Shown here in pieces: positions 16,567 through 26,044 of a DNA stretch of 64,000 bases. The notes under the pieces are model-generated. The model made no database searches and was not told the DNA's origin. It saw only the letters and a list, made by a program, of their open reading frames with translations. Where the stretch lies: positions 216,571 to 280,570 of the forward strand of contig CABQJD010000001.1 of assembly GCA_902464405.1 (NCBI GenBank), read 5' to 3'. Numbering within the stretch: the first letter of the stretch is position 1; the number at the start of each line of letters is the position of its first letter. A program made the position numbers and the translations under genes. Source of the DNA: an uncultured Actinomycetaceae bacterium. Its GTDB lineage: Bacteria > Actinomycetota > Actinomycetes > Actinomycetales > Actinomycetaceae.

Positions 16567-16599
16567 GTGGGCGCTGGCACTTCAAGTACTAGCGCCCAC
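16567..16599 (+). terminator. Probable terminator after msmK
   Basis: Stem GTGGGCGCT / AGCGCCCAC around a 15-base loop, 33 bases past the stop. Only a weak U-rich tail (TATATTCTTTATT) follows after nine bases. Confidence 0.6.
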
Positions 16600-16645
16600 A
16601 GTGCTATATTCTTTATTCGTTATATAGCGAGAGGAAGAATTGCAC

Positions 16646-17965
16646 GTGGAACGCACATTGCATATTACGTCTGCCGATCAGCCAGCAGCGCTCTTTGATT
16701 TGCCTTGGCATATTCCGCTGTTGAACTGGCCTAAAAGTCTGCTTGCTTCGCTGCCGCGGGGTATTTCTCGCCATGTTGTGCGATTTGTGAAACTTGACGG
16801 GCACATTCTCGCAATTAAAGAAATTACGGATAACGTAGCACAGCGGGAATACGAATCCCTTAGGCGTCTTTCGCGTGACGAAGCTCCGTGCGTCGAACCT
16901 GTAGCAGTGGTGAGTGGGCGTTGCGATACGGAAGGTAATCCGTTGCCTTCTGCTTTAGTGACGCGCCATCTTGCGTTCTCCTTGCCGTACCGTATTCTGT
17001 TTGGGCAGATGAGTATGCGCCCTGAAACTGCCGAGCGCCTCATCGGTGCTTTAGCAGTGCTGCTTGTGCGTCTGCATCTGCACGGATTCTTTTGGGGTGA
17101 CGTCTCCCTCTCCAATACTCTTTTTAGGCGTGACGCTGAGGAATTTTCAGCCTATTTGGTAGATGCTGAAACTGGCGAATTTTATCCGCATATGTCTGAG
17201 AAGCGTCGTCTCTATGATATTGAAGTTGCCAGCGTCAATATTGTGGGCGAATTGATGGATCTACAGGCTGGAGGCGTGCTTTCTGATGAGTATGATGCAA
17301 TTCGAGTCGGGCAGCGTCTAGAAGAACGGTATTCGTCACTGTGGAATGAGCTGACGAGTGAAGAGCGTTTCTCTACTCAGGATCGTTGGCGAATCGATAA
17401 CCGTATTCGCCGTCTGAATGATTTAGGTTTTGACGTAGGCGAGTTGGCAATGCGCACAACGGAAGATGGCAACAGCATTGTGATCCGCCCTCGAATTGTG
17501 GACGCTGGGCATTATTCTCGAAAGATTATGCAGCTCACTGGCCTAGACGTGCAAGAAAAGCAGGCTCGTCGTATGCTCAACTCTATTGAGCAATTCAGAG
17601 CTGTAAACAATATGATGGATACTCCGATGAGTCTTGTGGCGCATGACTGGATGATAAACGTCTTTGAACCGATTGTGCAGGCTATTCCTCCGAATATGCG
17701 CGCCAAGCTTGAACCAGCGCAGCTCTTCCACGAGTTTTTAGATCACCGATGGTTTATGGCGGAGCGAGCTGGGCATGACGTCTCTCTCGAAGACGCGCTC
17801 AATTCGTATGTTCACGAAGTGCTTGAGCATCGACCAGATGAATCACACTTAATCGTGCAAAATATCGACGAAACAGGCGAGTTTGATGCAATTTCCGAGC
17901 AACAAAATTTTGCAAGCAACTATCGCACTGATTTTGACGACGAATGGTCTGGGTATTTAGCATAG
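16646..17965 (+). CDS. DUF4032 domain protein with kinase-like fold
   Basis: 439-residue conserved actinobacterial protein. The N-terminal half resembles a lipopolysaccharide-kinase/APH-like fold: FVKLDGHILAIKEI could hold the nucleotide-binding lysine, and LHLHGFFWGDVSLSNTLFR followed by AYLVDAETGEFYP imitates the catalytic HxDxxxxN and metal-binding D of such kinases, with GD in place of HxD. The C-terminal half is the DUF4032 module. GTG at 16646 is chosen because GAGGAAG is too close to the TTG at 16640. Function and substrate unknown. Convergent with asd. Confidence 0.85.
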   Translation: MERTLHITSADQPAALFDLPWHIPLLNWPKSLLASLPRGISRHVVRFVKLDGHILAIKEITDNVAQREYESLRRLSRDEAPCVEPVAVVSGRCDTEGNPLPSALVTRHLAFSLPYRILFGQMSMRPETAERLIGALAVLLVRLHLHGFFWGDVSLSNTLFRRDAEEFSAYLVDAETGEFYPHMSEKRRLYDIEVASVNIVGELMDLQAGGVLSDEYDAIRVGQRLEERYSSLWNELTSEERFSTQDRWRIDNRIRRLNDLGFDVGELAMRTTEDGNSIVIRPRIVDAGHYSRKIMQLTGLDVQEKQARRMLNSIEQFRAVNNMMDTPMSLVAHDWMINVFEPIVQAIPPNMRAKLEPAQLFHEFLDHRWFMAERAGHDVSLEDALNSYVHEVLEHRPDESHLIVQNIDETGEFDAISEQQNFASNYRTDFDDEWSGYLA

Positions 17966-17991
17966 TAAATTTCTTTACTGCTGCGAACGAT

Positions 17992-18034
17992 GCGCGTAAC
18001 CTCACGCGCGCAGAAGGCTGTACACAGCTAGCTG
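17992..18034. terminator. Two small hairpins between convergent genes
   Basis: GCGCGT / ACGCGC at 17992-18009 and the perfect palindrome CACAGCTAGCTGTG at 18021-18034 lie in the 93-base gap between the DUF4032 gene and asd. They may act as a bidirectional terminator; neither has a strong U-tract. Confidence 0.4.
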
Positions 18035-18058
18035 TGGTTCATAGCTCCTAGATAGCTT

Positions 18059-19120
18059 TTAGGCTTCGCGAAGCTCTGCGATAATCAGCTCGGCAAGCTG
18101 AACAGTATTGAGCGCCGCACCTTTGCGTAAATTATCTCCCACAATAAACATTTCTAAGCCGTGCCCTTCTGGTGCGCTTTGATCCTCACGGATACGCCCT
18201 ACATAGCAGGCATCGTTGCCAGCTCCATCGAGCGGAGTCGGCACATCCATATAGTGTACGCCAGGAGCATCTTTGAGCAGCTCGATTGCGCGCTCAACAG
18301 AAATTGGTTTTTCAAATTCTGCGTTAATTGCCAAACCGTGAGCTGTAAATACAGGAACTCGCACACATGTGCCAGCCACGCGCAGATGCGGCAACCCTAA
18401 AATTTTGCGTGATTCGTTACGTAGCTTTTGCTCTTCGTCTGTTTCGTAAGAGCCGTCATCCACATAGTTTCCAGCGAATGGCACCACGTTGAATGCAATA
18501 GGTGCCACATATGGAGCTGGGTCTTGCGGCCAAGTAGTGGCATGCCCGTCAAGCGTCAAATTTTCTAGGTTAGGATCAGCAGCTCCTGCGCGAATTTGCT
18601 CAGCCAGCGCTTTCACGCCTTTTAAGCCAGAACCAGACACAGCCTGATATGAGCTGGCAATTAGGCGCACAAGCCCAGCTTCGTCAGATAGAACTTTTAG
18701 CACAGGCATAGCGGCCATTGTGGTGCAGTTGGGATTGGCAATAATGCCTTTCGGGCGATGTGCCAGATCGTGCGAATTAACCTCACTCACAACCAACGGC
18801 ACATCAGGGTCTTTACGCCAAGCTGAAGAATTATCTACTACGACAGCGCCTGCTGCGGCAAACTTTGGAGCATATTCTACAGATGTGTTGCCGCCAGCAG
18901 AGAATACGGCAACATCAATTCCAGAAAAATCTGCTGTTGCAACGTCTTCTACCACTACGTCGCGCCCTTTGAACGGCAAGACGGTTCCAGCTGATCGTGC
19001 AGAAGCAAAGAAACGAATATCGTCAATATCCGTGCCTCGCTCTTCAAGCAGAGTGCGCATAACGCGCCCAACCTGCCCAGTTGCTCCGACAACTGCGAGA
19101 GTGATTGATGAACGGCTCAT
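18059..19120 (-). CDS. asd: Aspartate-semialdehyde dehydrogenase Asd
   Basis: NADPH-dependent enzyme that reduces aspartyl phosphate to aspartate semialdehyde, the branch point to lysine/diaminopimelate, threonine and methionine. The 353-residue protein has the Rossmann start LAVVGATGQVGRVM, the catalytic cysteine C132 in ANPNCTTMAAMPVL, SSYQAVSGSG, and the family FTAHGLAINAEF histidine region. It overlaps the upstream aspartokinase stop by four bases (ATGA), the standard actinobacterial ask-asd operon. Confidence 0.97.
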   Translation of the reverse strand: MSRSSITLAVVGATGQVGRVMRTLLEERGTDIDDIRFFASARSAGTVLPFKGRDVVVEDVATADFSGIDVAVFSAGGNTSVEYAPKFAAAGAVVVDNSSAWRKDPDVPLVVSEVNSHDLAHRPKGIIANPNCTTMAAMPVLKVLSDEAGLVRLIASSYQAVSGSGLKGVKALAEQIRAGAADPNLENLTLDGHATTWPQDPAPYVAPIAFNVVPFAGNYVDDGSYETDEEQKLRNESRKILGLPHLRVAGTCVRVPVFTAHGLAINAEFEKPISVERAIELLKDAPGVHYMDVPTPLDGAGNDACYVGRIREDQSAPEGHGLEMFIVGDNLRKGAALNTVQLAELIIAELREA

Positions 19121-20409
19121 CGTCCTGTACCTCCATATACGATTGCTTCGCCATCAGTATCCAAACCGAATGCCGTGTGCACTGCTGTGATAGCTGTATC
19201 GAGATCTTCGAGTTTCACTACTACAGAAATACGAATCTCAGACGTCGAGATGAGGTCAATGCTTACTCCAGCACGTGAGAGAGCATCAAATAAATCTGCA
19301 GATACGCCTGGATTTGTGCGCATACCTGCACCCACAAGCGAAATGATGCCGACCCCTTCGTCTTGAAGAATCTTTTTGAAACCAATTTCTTCTTTTTGCT
19401 TTTCGAGAACTGCCACGGCTTCAGGCACATCTGAAACTTGCGTTGTGAAGGAAATATTTGCCACGCGCGGATCGCCAACAGGGATATTCTGAACGATCAT
19501 ATCGATATTGACGCCAGCGTTTGCTACAGCAGCAAACAGCTTTGCAGCTGAACCTGCCACGTTGGGTACGTTTACAACGGTGATTTTAGCTTGGCTTTTA
19601 TCGTGGCTCACGCCAGCAATGATGGGCGCTTCGTTATTCCCTTCAAACTTTGCAACCATGCGGTTACGAGTCGCTTCGTCCACAATCCACGTTCCTTCCT
19701 TATTGGAAAAAGATGAGCGAACATGCAGAGGCACTCCGTAGCGCCGTGCATATTCCACTGCACGCAAATGCAAAATTTTCGCACCGTGCGCAGCCATTTC
19801 AAGAGTTTCTTCGTATGTGAGGTAATCAAGTTTGTGCGCTGTGGAGACGACGCGCGGATCAGCGGTAAATACGCCATCCACATCAGAATAAATTTCGCAT
19901 ACATCTGCGCCAAGAGCCGCAGCGAACGCAACGGCTGTGGTGTCGGAACCGCCGCGTCCGAGAGTCGTCACGTCTTTCGTCTCACGATTCACGCCTTGGA
20001 AGCCAGCGATAATAGCGATCTCGCCTTTTTCGAGCACTTCTTCGATACGTCCAGGGGTGACGCCGACGATCTGCGCTTTACCGTAGACGGGATCCGTGAG
20101 CAGCCCTGCCTGCGAGCCTGTGTAAGAATGGGCATTCACTCCAGCATCGGTTACAGCCATAGCAAGAAGGGTCATCGAAATGCGTTCGCCCACAGAAAGA
20201 AGAAGATCCATTTCGCGCTTGACTGGTTCTGTTTCCACAACCGATGCCGCTAGATCGATAAGATCATCAGTTGTATCTCCCATTGCGGAGACGATCACTA
20301 CCACATTGTTTCCAGCATTATGAGTCTCAACGATGCGTTTAGCAACGCGCTTAATTGATTCAGGATCAGCTACTGAAGATCCTCCGTATTTTTGCACAAT
20401 GAGTGCCAT
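19117..20409 (-). CDS. lysC: Aspartokinase (alpha subunit; internal beta start likely)
   Basis: Phosphorylates aspartate, the first step of the lysine/threonine/methionine pathway. The 430-residue protein has the kinase start LIVQKYGGSSVADPESIKR, TLGRGGSDTTA, and two C-terminal ACT domains (about residues 265-420) for feedback by lysine/threonine. GGGAGAACAT precedes the ATG at 20409. In corynebacteria the same gene also makes a regulatory beta subunit from an internal start near residue 250. Here a strong AAGGAAGG (19694-19701) precedes an in-frame GTG (residue 243) and M251 follows soon after, so the same arrangement is likely. Confidence 0.96.
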   Translation of the reverse strand: MALIVQKYGGSSVADPESIKRVAKRIVETHNAGNNVVVIVSAMGDTTDDLIDLAASVVETEPVKREMDLLLSVGERISMTLLAMAVTDAGVNAHSYTGSQAGLLTDPVYGKAQIVGVTPGRIEEVLEKGEIAIIAGFQGVNRETKDVTTLGRGGSDTTAVAFAAALGADVCEIYSDVDGVFTADPRVVSTAHKLDYLTYEETLEMAAHGAKILHLRAVEYARRYGVPLHVRSSFSNKEGTWIVDEATRNRMVAKFEGNNEAPIIAGVSHDKSQAKITVVNVPNVAGSAAKLFAAVANAGVNIDMIVQNIPVGDPRVANISFTTQVSDVPEAVAVLEKQKEEIGFKKILQDEGVGIISLVGAGMRTNPGVSADLFDALSRAGVSIDLISTSEIRISVVVKLEDLDTAITAVHTAFGLDTDGEAIVYGGTGR

Positions 20410-20517
20410 ATGTTCTCCCTGAATCTGCGCTTATTTTGGTACACACCATACTATGGCACGGCAATCATTGCCCCGAAATAATGCGAGGTGAGCCACATCT
20501 TGGAGCGTATTAGTTTC

Positions 20518-21150
20518 TTATTGTGAGACGCCGTGAGGGGAACCTTCGCTCAGGCGTGTGCGCCCTTCGAGGGCACGTGAAAGCGTCACCTCATCGGCAT
20601 ACTCCAGATCTCCTCCTACTGGAAGCCCCGAAGCTAAGCGAGAAACAATCACGCCCATGTGTGCGAGGTTGAGAGCGAGGTAGGTTGCTGTAGCCTCTCC
20701 TTCGATATTTGGATCGGTTGCGAGAATAACTTCTTTTACTTCTCCTGCTTGGAGGCGAGCGTAAAGCTCCCTGATTCGCAGCTGCTCTGGGCCAATTCCA
20801 CCGATAGGATCGATCGCACCTCCTAAGACGTGGTAACGTCCGCGATACTCATGTGTGCGTTCGATAGCTACGATATCGCGGCTTTCTTCCACAACGCAGA
20901 TTACAGAATCTGTGCGGCGAGGATCTGAACAGATTGCACATACATCTGATTCCGTCACGTTTGCGCATATAGAGCAGAAACGTACTTTTTCTTTCACTGC
21001 TTCGAGCGCATCAATAAGTGCACGTACTTCAGAATCATCTTCTTCGAGAATGTGGAAAGCAATCCGTTGGGCGCTTTTTGGACCAACTCCTGGCAAGCGG
21101 CCAAGCTCATCGATAAGATCTTGAACGGCTCCATCGTACACACCAGCCAT
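20518..21150 (-). CDS. recR: Recombination protein RecR
   Basis: RecFOR pathway protein that helps load RecA at gaps. The 210-residue protein contains the helix-hairpin-helix start LGRLPGVGPKSAQRIAFH, a four-cysteine zinc finger (CSICANVTESDVCAIC) and the TOPRIM domain with CVVEESRDIVAIE and ATDPNIEGEATATYL. AAGGGG precedes the ATG. It begins five bases after the dnaX stop, the common dnaX-recR operon. Confidence 0.97.
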   Translation of the reverse strand: MAGVYDGAVQDLIDELGRLPGVGPKSAQRIAFHILEEDDSEVRALIDALEAVKEKVRFCSICANVTESDVCAICSDPRRTDSVICVVEESRDIVAIERTHEYRGRYHVLGGAIDPIGGIGPEQLRIRELYARLQAGEVKEVILATDPNIEGEATATYLALNLAHMGVIVSRLASGLPVGGDLEYADEVTLSRALEGRTRLSEGSPHGVSQ

Positions 21151-21155
21151 AGATG

Positions 21156-24020
21156 CTAATTCCCCTTCTGCGAATTATTGGGTATTACTTGCACAACATT
21201 AGCCCCGAATGTTTCTAAAACAACGTTGATTCCCACTAGAGAGCTTTGTGAAATTTCAGGATCATCAGGCGAAACTTCTTCCCATTCGTCAGGAAACTCA
21301 GGAGATTTTTCAGCGGAATCAGTGGGTTTAATAGAAAAGTCTGCGTGATTTTCGCTCTCGGCAGGAGGAATGTTTGGAGGGGAGAAAGAGGAATCTTCTT
21401 GTGCGAATGAAGAAACAGCAGCTGCAAGCGACCTTGCTCGCTGCTCAGAAATGCTTGATGAGGAAACGGAGGAGTGCTTCGATGCTGGCGGAAGATCGAG
21501 GGGTGGGAGATCGGGAAGGTCTTGAGCATAGAAGGGTAAAGAGTCGTCAGATATGGGCGATTCTTCTGGGATATTGGGAATTACTGGGAGATCTGGCATA
21601 GGTGGCAGATCTGAGATTGCTGTGCTTTTTATCGTAACGTCAGTTTTAGAGACCCTGCTGTGAGCATCAGGTAAAACATTGGTGTGCGTATCTCTTTTCT
21701 TCGCAGAGCCCGTATCGGCATTATAGTTTCTGCCAGAGCTTATCACTGCCTGTCCATCGACGAGCGCAGCCAGTACGCCTGCCGGATCGTGAAGTTCGCT
21801 TTCGGTATCGTTTAGCGTGTCGTTGCCGTTTAGCTCATTCTTATCAGGAGAATTCTCTTGCGCTACGGCACTTTCTTCAGTATCCGTGAGGTTTTCTTTT
21901 GTTTCGTTAATATTTTCATCTCGTAGCAAATTGTTATCTTCTGGGCGAGGAAGTCTCTCTGATTGGTCTAGCTCTTCTGGATAGCTCCCATTTTCTTGAT
22001 TATGCGTGCCAGAGTGCGCTCTGGCTGAATATTTGGCATTATCCGAAGTATTTGCAGTGTTTGAATGTGCTGTATTGCTCGAAAGGGTATTGCCCGAATG
22101 AGTATCGTTTAAGGAGTAGCTACTAGAGTGGGCGCTGCTTGGGAGGTCAGGGCCAGTGGGATCAGCGCTCGCAAGTTTGGTGCCCGAGGAATTGGTGCCC
22201 AAGGGGCGTCTATCTTTTGGGTAGACATCAGAGTTGGCAAAACCCGCGCGCCCTTCTATCTGCAGCTGTACACCAAGTGCCCCAGCCACTGCTTCAGCCA
22301 GTGCAGTTTTGGCTCGTTGGTGACGGTTGAAACCAGCCGCTGTGCCATCATTTTCAAAACCGACAATCAATACGCCTTCATCAAGCATCAACGGGCCAGA
22401 AGCATGTTTGAGCATATTTTCAACGATTTTAGAATGCGCACTTGCATGTGCTGTGATCTGCTCCCATGCCTGTTGAATCGATAGAAAATCAACAGCACTG
22501 GCATTTTTGCTTGTGCTAGAAGGATTAGATGGAGTTTTTTGCTGTATGGTGGCAGTGTGAGGAGTGGAAACTTCAGGCTCACACTTTGGTTCAGAAACTT
22601 CAGGCTCTACTAGATTTGATGCTGAAATATCAGTTTTTAGCGGTGGATTTTTTTCTACCTCATCTTTTTTATCTGCCGTATTTTTGGGTGTTACTCCCAT
22701 ATCTGCAAAATTCGGCATTGGTTCCATGCGAGGATCTGGAATAGAGGAAAACTGCGTTTGTGGGCTATTCTTTTTCGCTTGGCTAAGCGGCTTCGTGCTT
22801 GATTGCGCTGCAGTAGCGGGCGTTTTATCCGACTGTTGCGGATATTTCTGAGGCGTAACGGAGTGAGCTAGCGATAACGATTCATCAGAATCTTGGTGGA
22901 TGCGTTGAGAATTATCAGGCTGCTGCGCCACAATTAAACGCGCACAGAGCAATTCGAGCTGCATACGCGGAGCGCTTGCCCCAACCATTGCAGTGAGAGC
23001 TTCGTTGACGAGATCAGCTGCACGCGAAGCTGCACGCGCACCTAAACTTTCAGCTTGCTCCAGCATGAGTGCATATTGATCTTCTGGCACAGATAAAAAC
23101 ACATCTTTTACGTCGTTTCCTGCAAGCGCAATAATCACGATATCGCGTAAACGTTGAAGCAGATCTTCCACAAACCTGCGCGGATCGTGCCCACTTTTTA
23201 CTACAGAATCAACGACGCTGAATAAGGCGCCGCCGTCACCTGACGCAATTGCGGCTATAGCAGAATCGAGTAAATGAGCCGAGGTATATCCAAGAAGTGC
23301 TACTGCCCGATCATACTTAAGAGTAGGACCATCTGAACCTCCGATAATCTGATCGAGTACGGATAGGGTATCGCGTACGGAACCTGTGCCTGCTCGGACT
23401 ACTAGCGAAAGAACATCTTTGCCAGCAGTGACGTTTTCGTCTGCACAGATTTGGGCAAGATAATTCTCAAGCGTTGATGGTGGTACTAAACGGAAAGGGT
23501 AGTGATGGGTACGTGAACGAATCGTGCCAATCACTTTTTCAGGCTCGGTAGTAGCGAAAATAAATTTGATATGCGGCGGAGGCTCTTCAACTAGTTTGAG
23601 CAAAGCGTTGAAACCTTGGCTACTAACCATATGTGCTTCGTCAATAATGTAGATTTTGAAACGATCGCGCACTGGCGCAAAGCTTGCCTGTTCCCGCAGC
23701 TCACGGGCATCGTCTACGCCACCGTGAGAAGCGGCGTCAAGCTCTACGACGTCTAAGGATCCTGAACCTTCTCGTGCGAGCTCTTTGCAGGATTCGCACA
23801 CACCGCATGGAGTATCCGTTGGGTACTGTGCACAGTTTAAACAGCGCGCCAAAATTCGCGCAGATGTGGTCTTTCCACACCCGCGTGGACCAGAAAACAA
23901 GTAGGCATGAGTAGTATGCCCAGCAGCAAGCGCCGCCATAAGCGGCGCCGTCACGTGTTCCTGCCCGATGACTTCCTGGAAGGTTTCTGGTCTGTATCTA
24001 CGGTAAAGAGCTTTCGTCAC
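21156..24020 (-). CDS. dnaX: DNA polymerase III subunit gamma/tau DnaX
   Basis: Clamp-loader ATPase that links the replicative polymerases. The ATPase region (residues 1-370) starts VTKALYRRYRPETFQEVIGQ and has Walker A SGPRGCGKTTSARIL, a four-cysteine zinc module around CLNCAQYPTDTPCGVCESC, Walker B IYIIDEAHMVS and sensor-1 FATTEPEKVIGTIRSRTHH. From about residue 380 on it is a long Ser/Thr/Asp-rich, low-complexity tail, making it unusually long (954 residues). The GTG at 24020 with AGGAG just before it is preferred; a TTG 14 codons upstream is possible. A run of six A at codons 451-452 is placed so that a -1 shift stops at once (see findings). recR follows. Confidence 0.95.
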   Translation of the reverse strand: MTKALYRRYRPETFQEVIGQEHVTAPLMAALAAGHTTHAYLFSGPRGCGKTTSARILARCLNCAQYPTDTPCGVCESCKELAREGSGSLDVVELDAASHGGVDDARELREQASFAPVRDRFKIYIIDEAHMVSSQGFNALLKLVEEPPPHIKFIFATTEPEKVIGTIRSRTHHYPFRLVPPSTLENYLAQICADENVTAGKDVLSLVVRAGTGSVRDTLSVLDQIIGGSDGPTLKYDRAVALLGYTSAHLLDSAIAAIASGDGGALFSVVDSVVKSGHDPRRFVEDLLQRLRDIVIIALAGNDVKDVFLSVPEDQYALMLEQAESLGARAASRAADLVNEALTAMVGASAPRMQLELLCARLIVAQQPDNSQRIHQDSDESLSLAHSVTPQKYPQQSDKTPATAAQSSTKPLSQAKKNSPQTQFSSIPDPRMEPMPNFADMGVTPKNTADKKDEVEKNPPLKTDISASNLVEPEVSEPKCEPEVSTPHTATIQQKTPSNPSSTSKNASAVDFLSIQQAWEQITAHASAHSKIVENMLKHASGPLMLDEGVLIVGFENDGTAAGFNRHQRAKTALAEAVAGALGVQLQIEGRAGFANSDVYPKDRRPLGTNSSGTKLASADPTGPDLPSSAHSSSYSLNDTHSGNTLSSNTAHSNTANTSDNAKYSARAHSGTHNQENGSYPEELDQSERLPRPEDNNLLRDENINETKENLTDTEESAVAQENSPDKNELNGNDTLNDTESELHDPAGVLAALVDGQAVISSGRNYNADTGSAKKRDTHTNVLPDAHSRVSKTDVTIKSTAISDLPPMPDLPVIPNIPEESPISDDSLPFYAQDLPDLPPLDLPPASKHSSVSSSSISEQRARSLAAAVSSFAQEDSSFSPPNIPPAESENHADFSIKPTDSAEKSPEFPDEWEEVSPDDPEISQSSLVGINVVLETFGANVVQVIPNNSQKGN

Positions 24021-24138
24021 GTCTCCTATCTTACGGCACGCCTTAGGGAAATTTTCATGCAAAAACTCAGGATTGAACGAAAATTGAACAAAAACCGATA
24101 TGGTTGGTGCAGCTTATCAGCTCAACGCATAAAAATCC

Positions 24139-24942
24139 TTATGTTCCTAAGGCTTCGCGCAGCTCAGATATAGTTGGCTGCCCGATACTGCTGGCGTGCC
24201 CGACAGTCGCAAACGTTGCCACAGAGCCGTAGCGCCAGCTCTCGATGCGGGAGCGTCTTCCTTCAGCTCCCATCGCAACAGCAATAAGTGAACGCCCTGT
24301 GCTGCGTGCAACCGTTTTCACTACGTGCAAAAGGCGCTGCACATCTTGATCGGAATGAGCCAGCACAGAAAGCTTTGCCACCACGTGCGGAAGTTCCAGC
24401 ATTTCTTCATACATTAGCTGCATCACTTCTTGATGAGGAGTTTCTTGCCAATCGTGTGCAGAGATCACAACTAAAACGCCAAGTTTTTGCGCACGCTCCG
24501 CCAAAGCAACTGTGCCCTCAAACCATTGCTCAAGATCCAGACCTATACGCTCAGGGGGTACGTCGATATGTACCAGCGTATCGAGGAGTTCAGCTAGAAG
24601 CAGACGGTAACGCCCCAGGCTCAGCTTCGCCTGCCCGCCTTCGCCCGCAGTGCGGATTGTCAGCAGCAGCGGAATTGAAGTTGCTTCAAGAATTGGGTGA
24701 ATTACCTCGCGCCCAAGCGGAGCAAGAGAGAGCTGTTTATGTGCGCCGAGCATGAAATCAATTCTCCATTCGAGAATATCAGCTCCGCCAGCTTCCGCAG
24801 CGATTGCTTCATCAATAATCATTTGAGCTGTTGTGCCTGTGAGCGGCACGATCACGGCAGGAGACATACGTATGAGACCCCCATGCGCATCAAAGGCAGG
24901 GGATAGGCATTCAGCAAGTGATAACGAGTGCGCCTTACTCAT
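24139..24942 (-). CDS. aroD: Type I 3-dehydroquinate dehydratase AroD
   Basis: Shikimate-pathway enzyme that dehydrates 3-dehydroquinate through a Schiff base. The 267-residue protein shows the substrate-binding ADILEWRIDF, the catalytic histidine in VVISAHDWQETP, the Schiff-base lysine in HVVAKLSVLAHS, and the C-terminal MGAEGRRSRI. The start at 24942 (GGTGGTG site) overlaps the upstream aminotransferase by eight bases; the longer frame to 25014 lies wholly inside that gene and is not used. Pairing with an aromatic aminotransferase fits aromatic amino-acid synthesis. Confidence 0.93.
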   Translation of the reverse strand: MSKAHSLSLAECLSPAFDAHGGLIRMSPAVIVPLTGTTAQMIIDEAIAAEAGGADILEWRIDFMLGAHKQLSLAPLGREVIHPILEATSIPLLLTIRTAGEGGQAKLSLGRYRLLLAELLDTLVHIDVPPERIGLDLEQWFEGTVALAERAQKLGVLVVISAHDWQETPHQEVMQLMYEEMLELPHVVAKLSVLAHSDQDVQRLLHVVKTVARSTGRSLIAVAMGAEGRRSRIESWRYGSVATFATVGHASSIGQPTISELREALGT

Positions 24943-26044
24943 CGTCACCACCACCCTGATGTATCCATTCCTCGTATGCAGCGATGAGCCGCTGAGATGC
25001 TTCAGGCTCCGCAATCGTCACGCGCGTGCCCTCATTCTTAAATGTGCGCACGATAATTCCATGTTTAGTGCAAAGCTCCTCAAAAGCTTGGGAATAGTTG
25101 CCCAGCTCGAACCATACAAAATTGGCTTGAGGTTCAGGCCCTTTCCACCCCAAGCTGCGCAGCGCCGTCACCAACTTCTCACGTTCGCTTTGAATGATTC
25201 CAACGCGGCGATTCACTTCAGCTCGTTCGCGCAAAGCAGCTTGAGCAGCTACTTGAGCCAATGTATTGACGCCAAAAGGGGTATTTGAAGAGTTTAGTGC
25301 GCGGGCAATGCTCGGCTCGGCTATCACATATCCGCAGCGCAGACCTGCTAAGCCATACGCTTTCGAAAACGTGCGAAGGCAGAGTAGGTTTGGAAATTCC
25401 TGCATAAGTTCCATTGCACGCACAGGGTCTTCCATGCGCACAAAATCTATGTATGCTTCATCGAGCAATACAGGAATATTCTGGGGAGTTTGCAGCAAAA
25501 ACTCCTGCACATTCGTGTGAGTAAGGGCAGCAGAAGTAGGGTTGTTTGGCGTGCAGACTATAATGGCACGCGTTGTGGGCGTGACGGCGGCGAGCATAGC
25601 AGCGAGATCACAATTTCCATCAGCGCGCAGCGGCACACGAACAGTCTCAGCTCCTGCCATCTGCACGGCAATCGGATATGCTTCAAAGGAACGCCACGGA
25701 ATAATCACCTCGCTGCCAGGGCTGGAAACGTCTGCCAAAATTTTTTCAATGAGCGCCACTGAGCCATTGCCGATACATAAGGATTCTTCAGGCATACCGA
25801 TTTCTTGCGCAATTTGGGCACTAAGAGACGCCATTGCAGCATCTGGATAGCGATTTAAGCTCGATATATGCGAAGAAATTTCTGCTTGCACAGAAGGGAG
25901 GGTTGGGAAAGGCATTTCGTTGCTTGCTACTTTAATGATGGTAGGATCTTGGCTTGCTTTTCCTGCAACGTATGGTGGAAGCTGCATGATGTATTCGTGG
26001 ATTATTTTCGCGGCTATTGTGCTTTGTGCTGATTTCTCCATCAT
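24935..26044 (-). CDS. pat: Aromatic/histidinol-phosphate-type aminotransferase, probable Pat
   Basis: PLP-dependent fold-type I aminotransferase, 369 residues. LPPYVAGKASQDPTIIKVASNE at the N-terminus is typical of the HisC/Pat group, with YV-GK favouring the phenylalanine aminotransferase branch. Further motifs are ICTPNNPTSAAL-like substrate region, DEAYIDF and the PLP lysine in RTFSKAYGLAGLRCGY. GAGGGGGAAGC precedes the ATG. It is translationally coupled to aroD, which supports a role in the last step of phenylalanine/tyrosine synthesis; HisC activity cannot be excluded. Confidence 0.85.
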   Translation of the reverse strand: MMEKSAQSTIAAKIIHEYIMQLPPYVAGKASQDPTIIKVASNEMPFPTLPSVQAEISSHISSLNRYPDAAMASLSAQIAQEIGMPEESLCIGNGSVALIEKILADVSSPGSEVIIPWRSFEAYPIAVQMAGAETVRVPLRADGNCDLAAMLAAVTPTTRAIIVCTPNNPTSAALTHTNVQEFLLQTPQNIPVLLDEAYIDFVRMEDPVRAMELMQEFPNLLCLRTFSKAYGLAGLRCGYVIAEPSIARALNSSNTPFGVNTLAQVAAQAALRERAEVNRRVGIIQSEREKLVTALRSLGWKGPEPQANFVWFELGNYSQAFEELCTKHGIIVRTFKNEGTRVTIAEPEASQRLIAAYEEWIHQGGGDDE

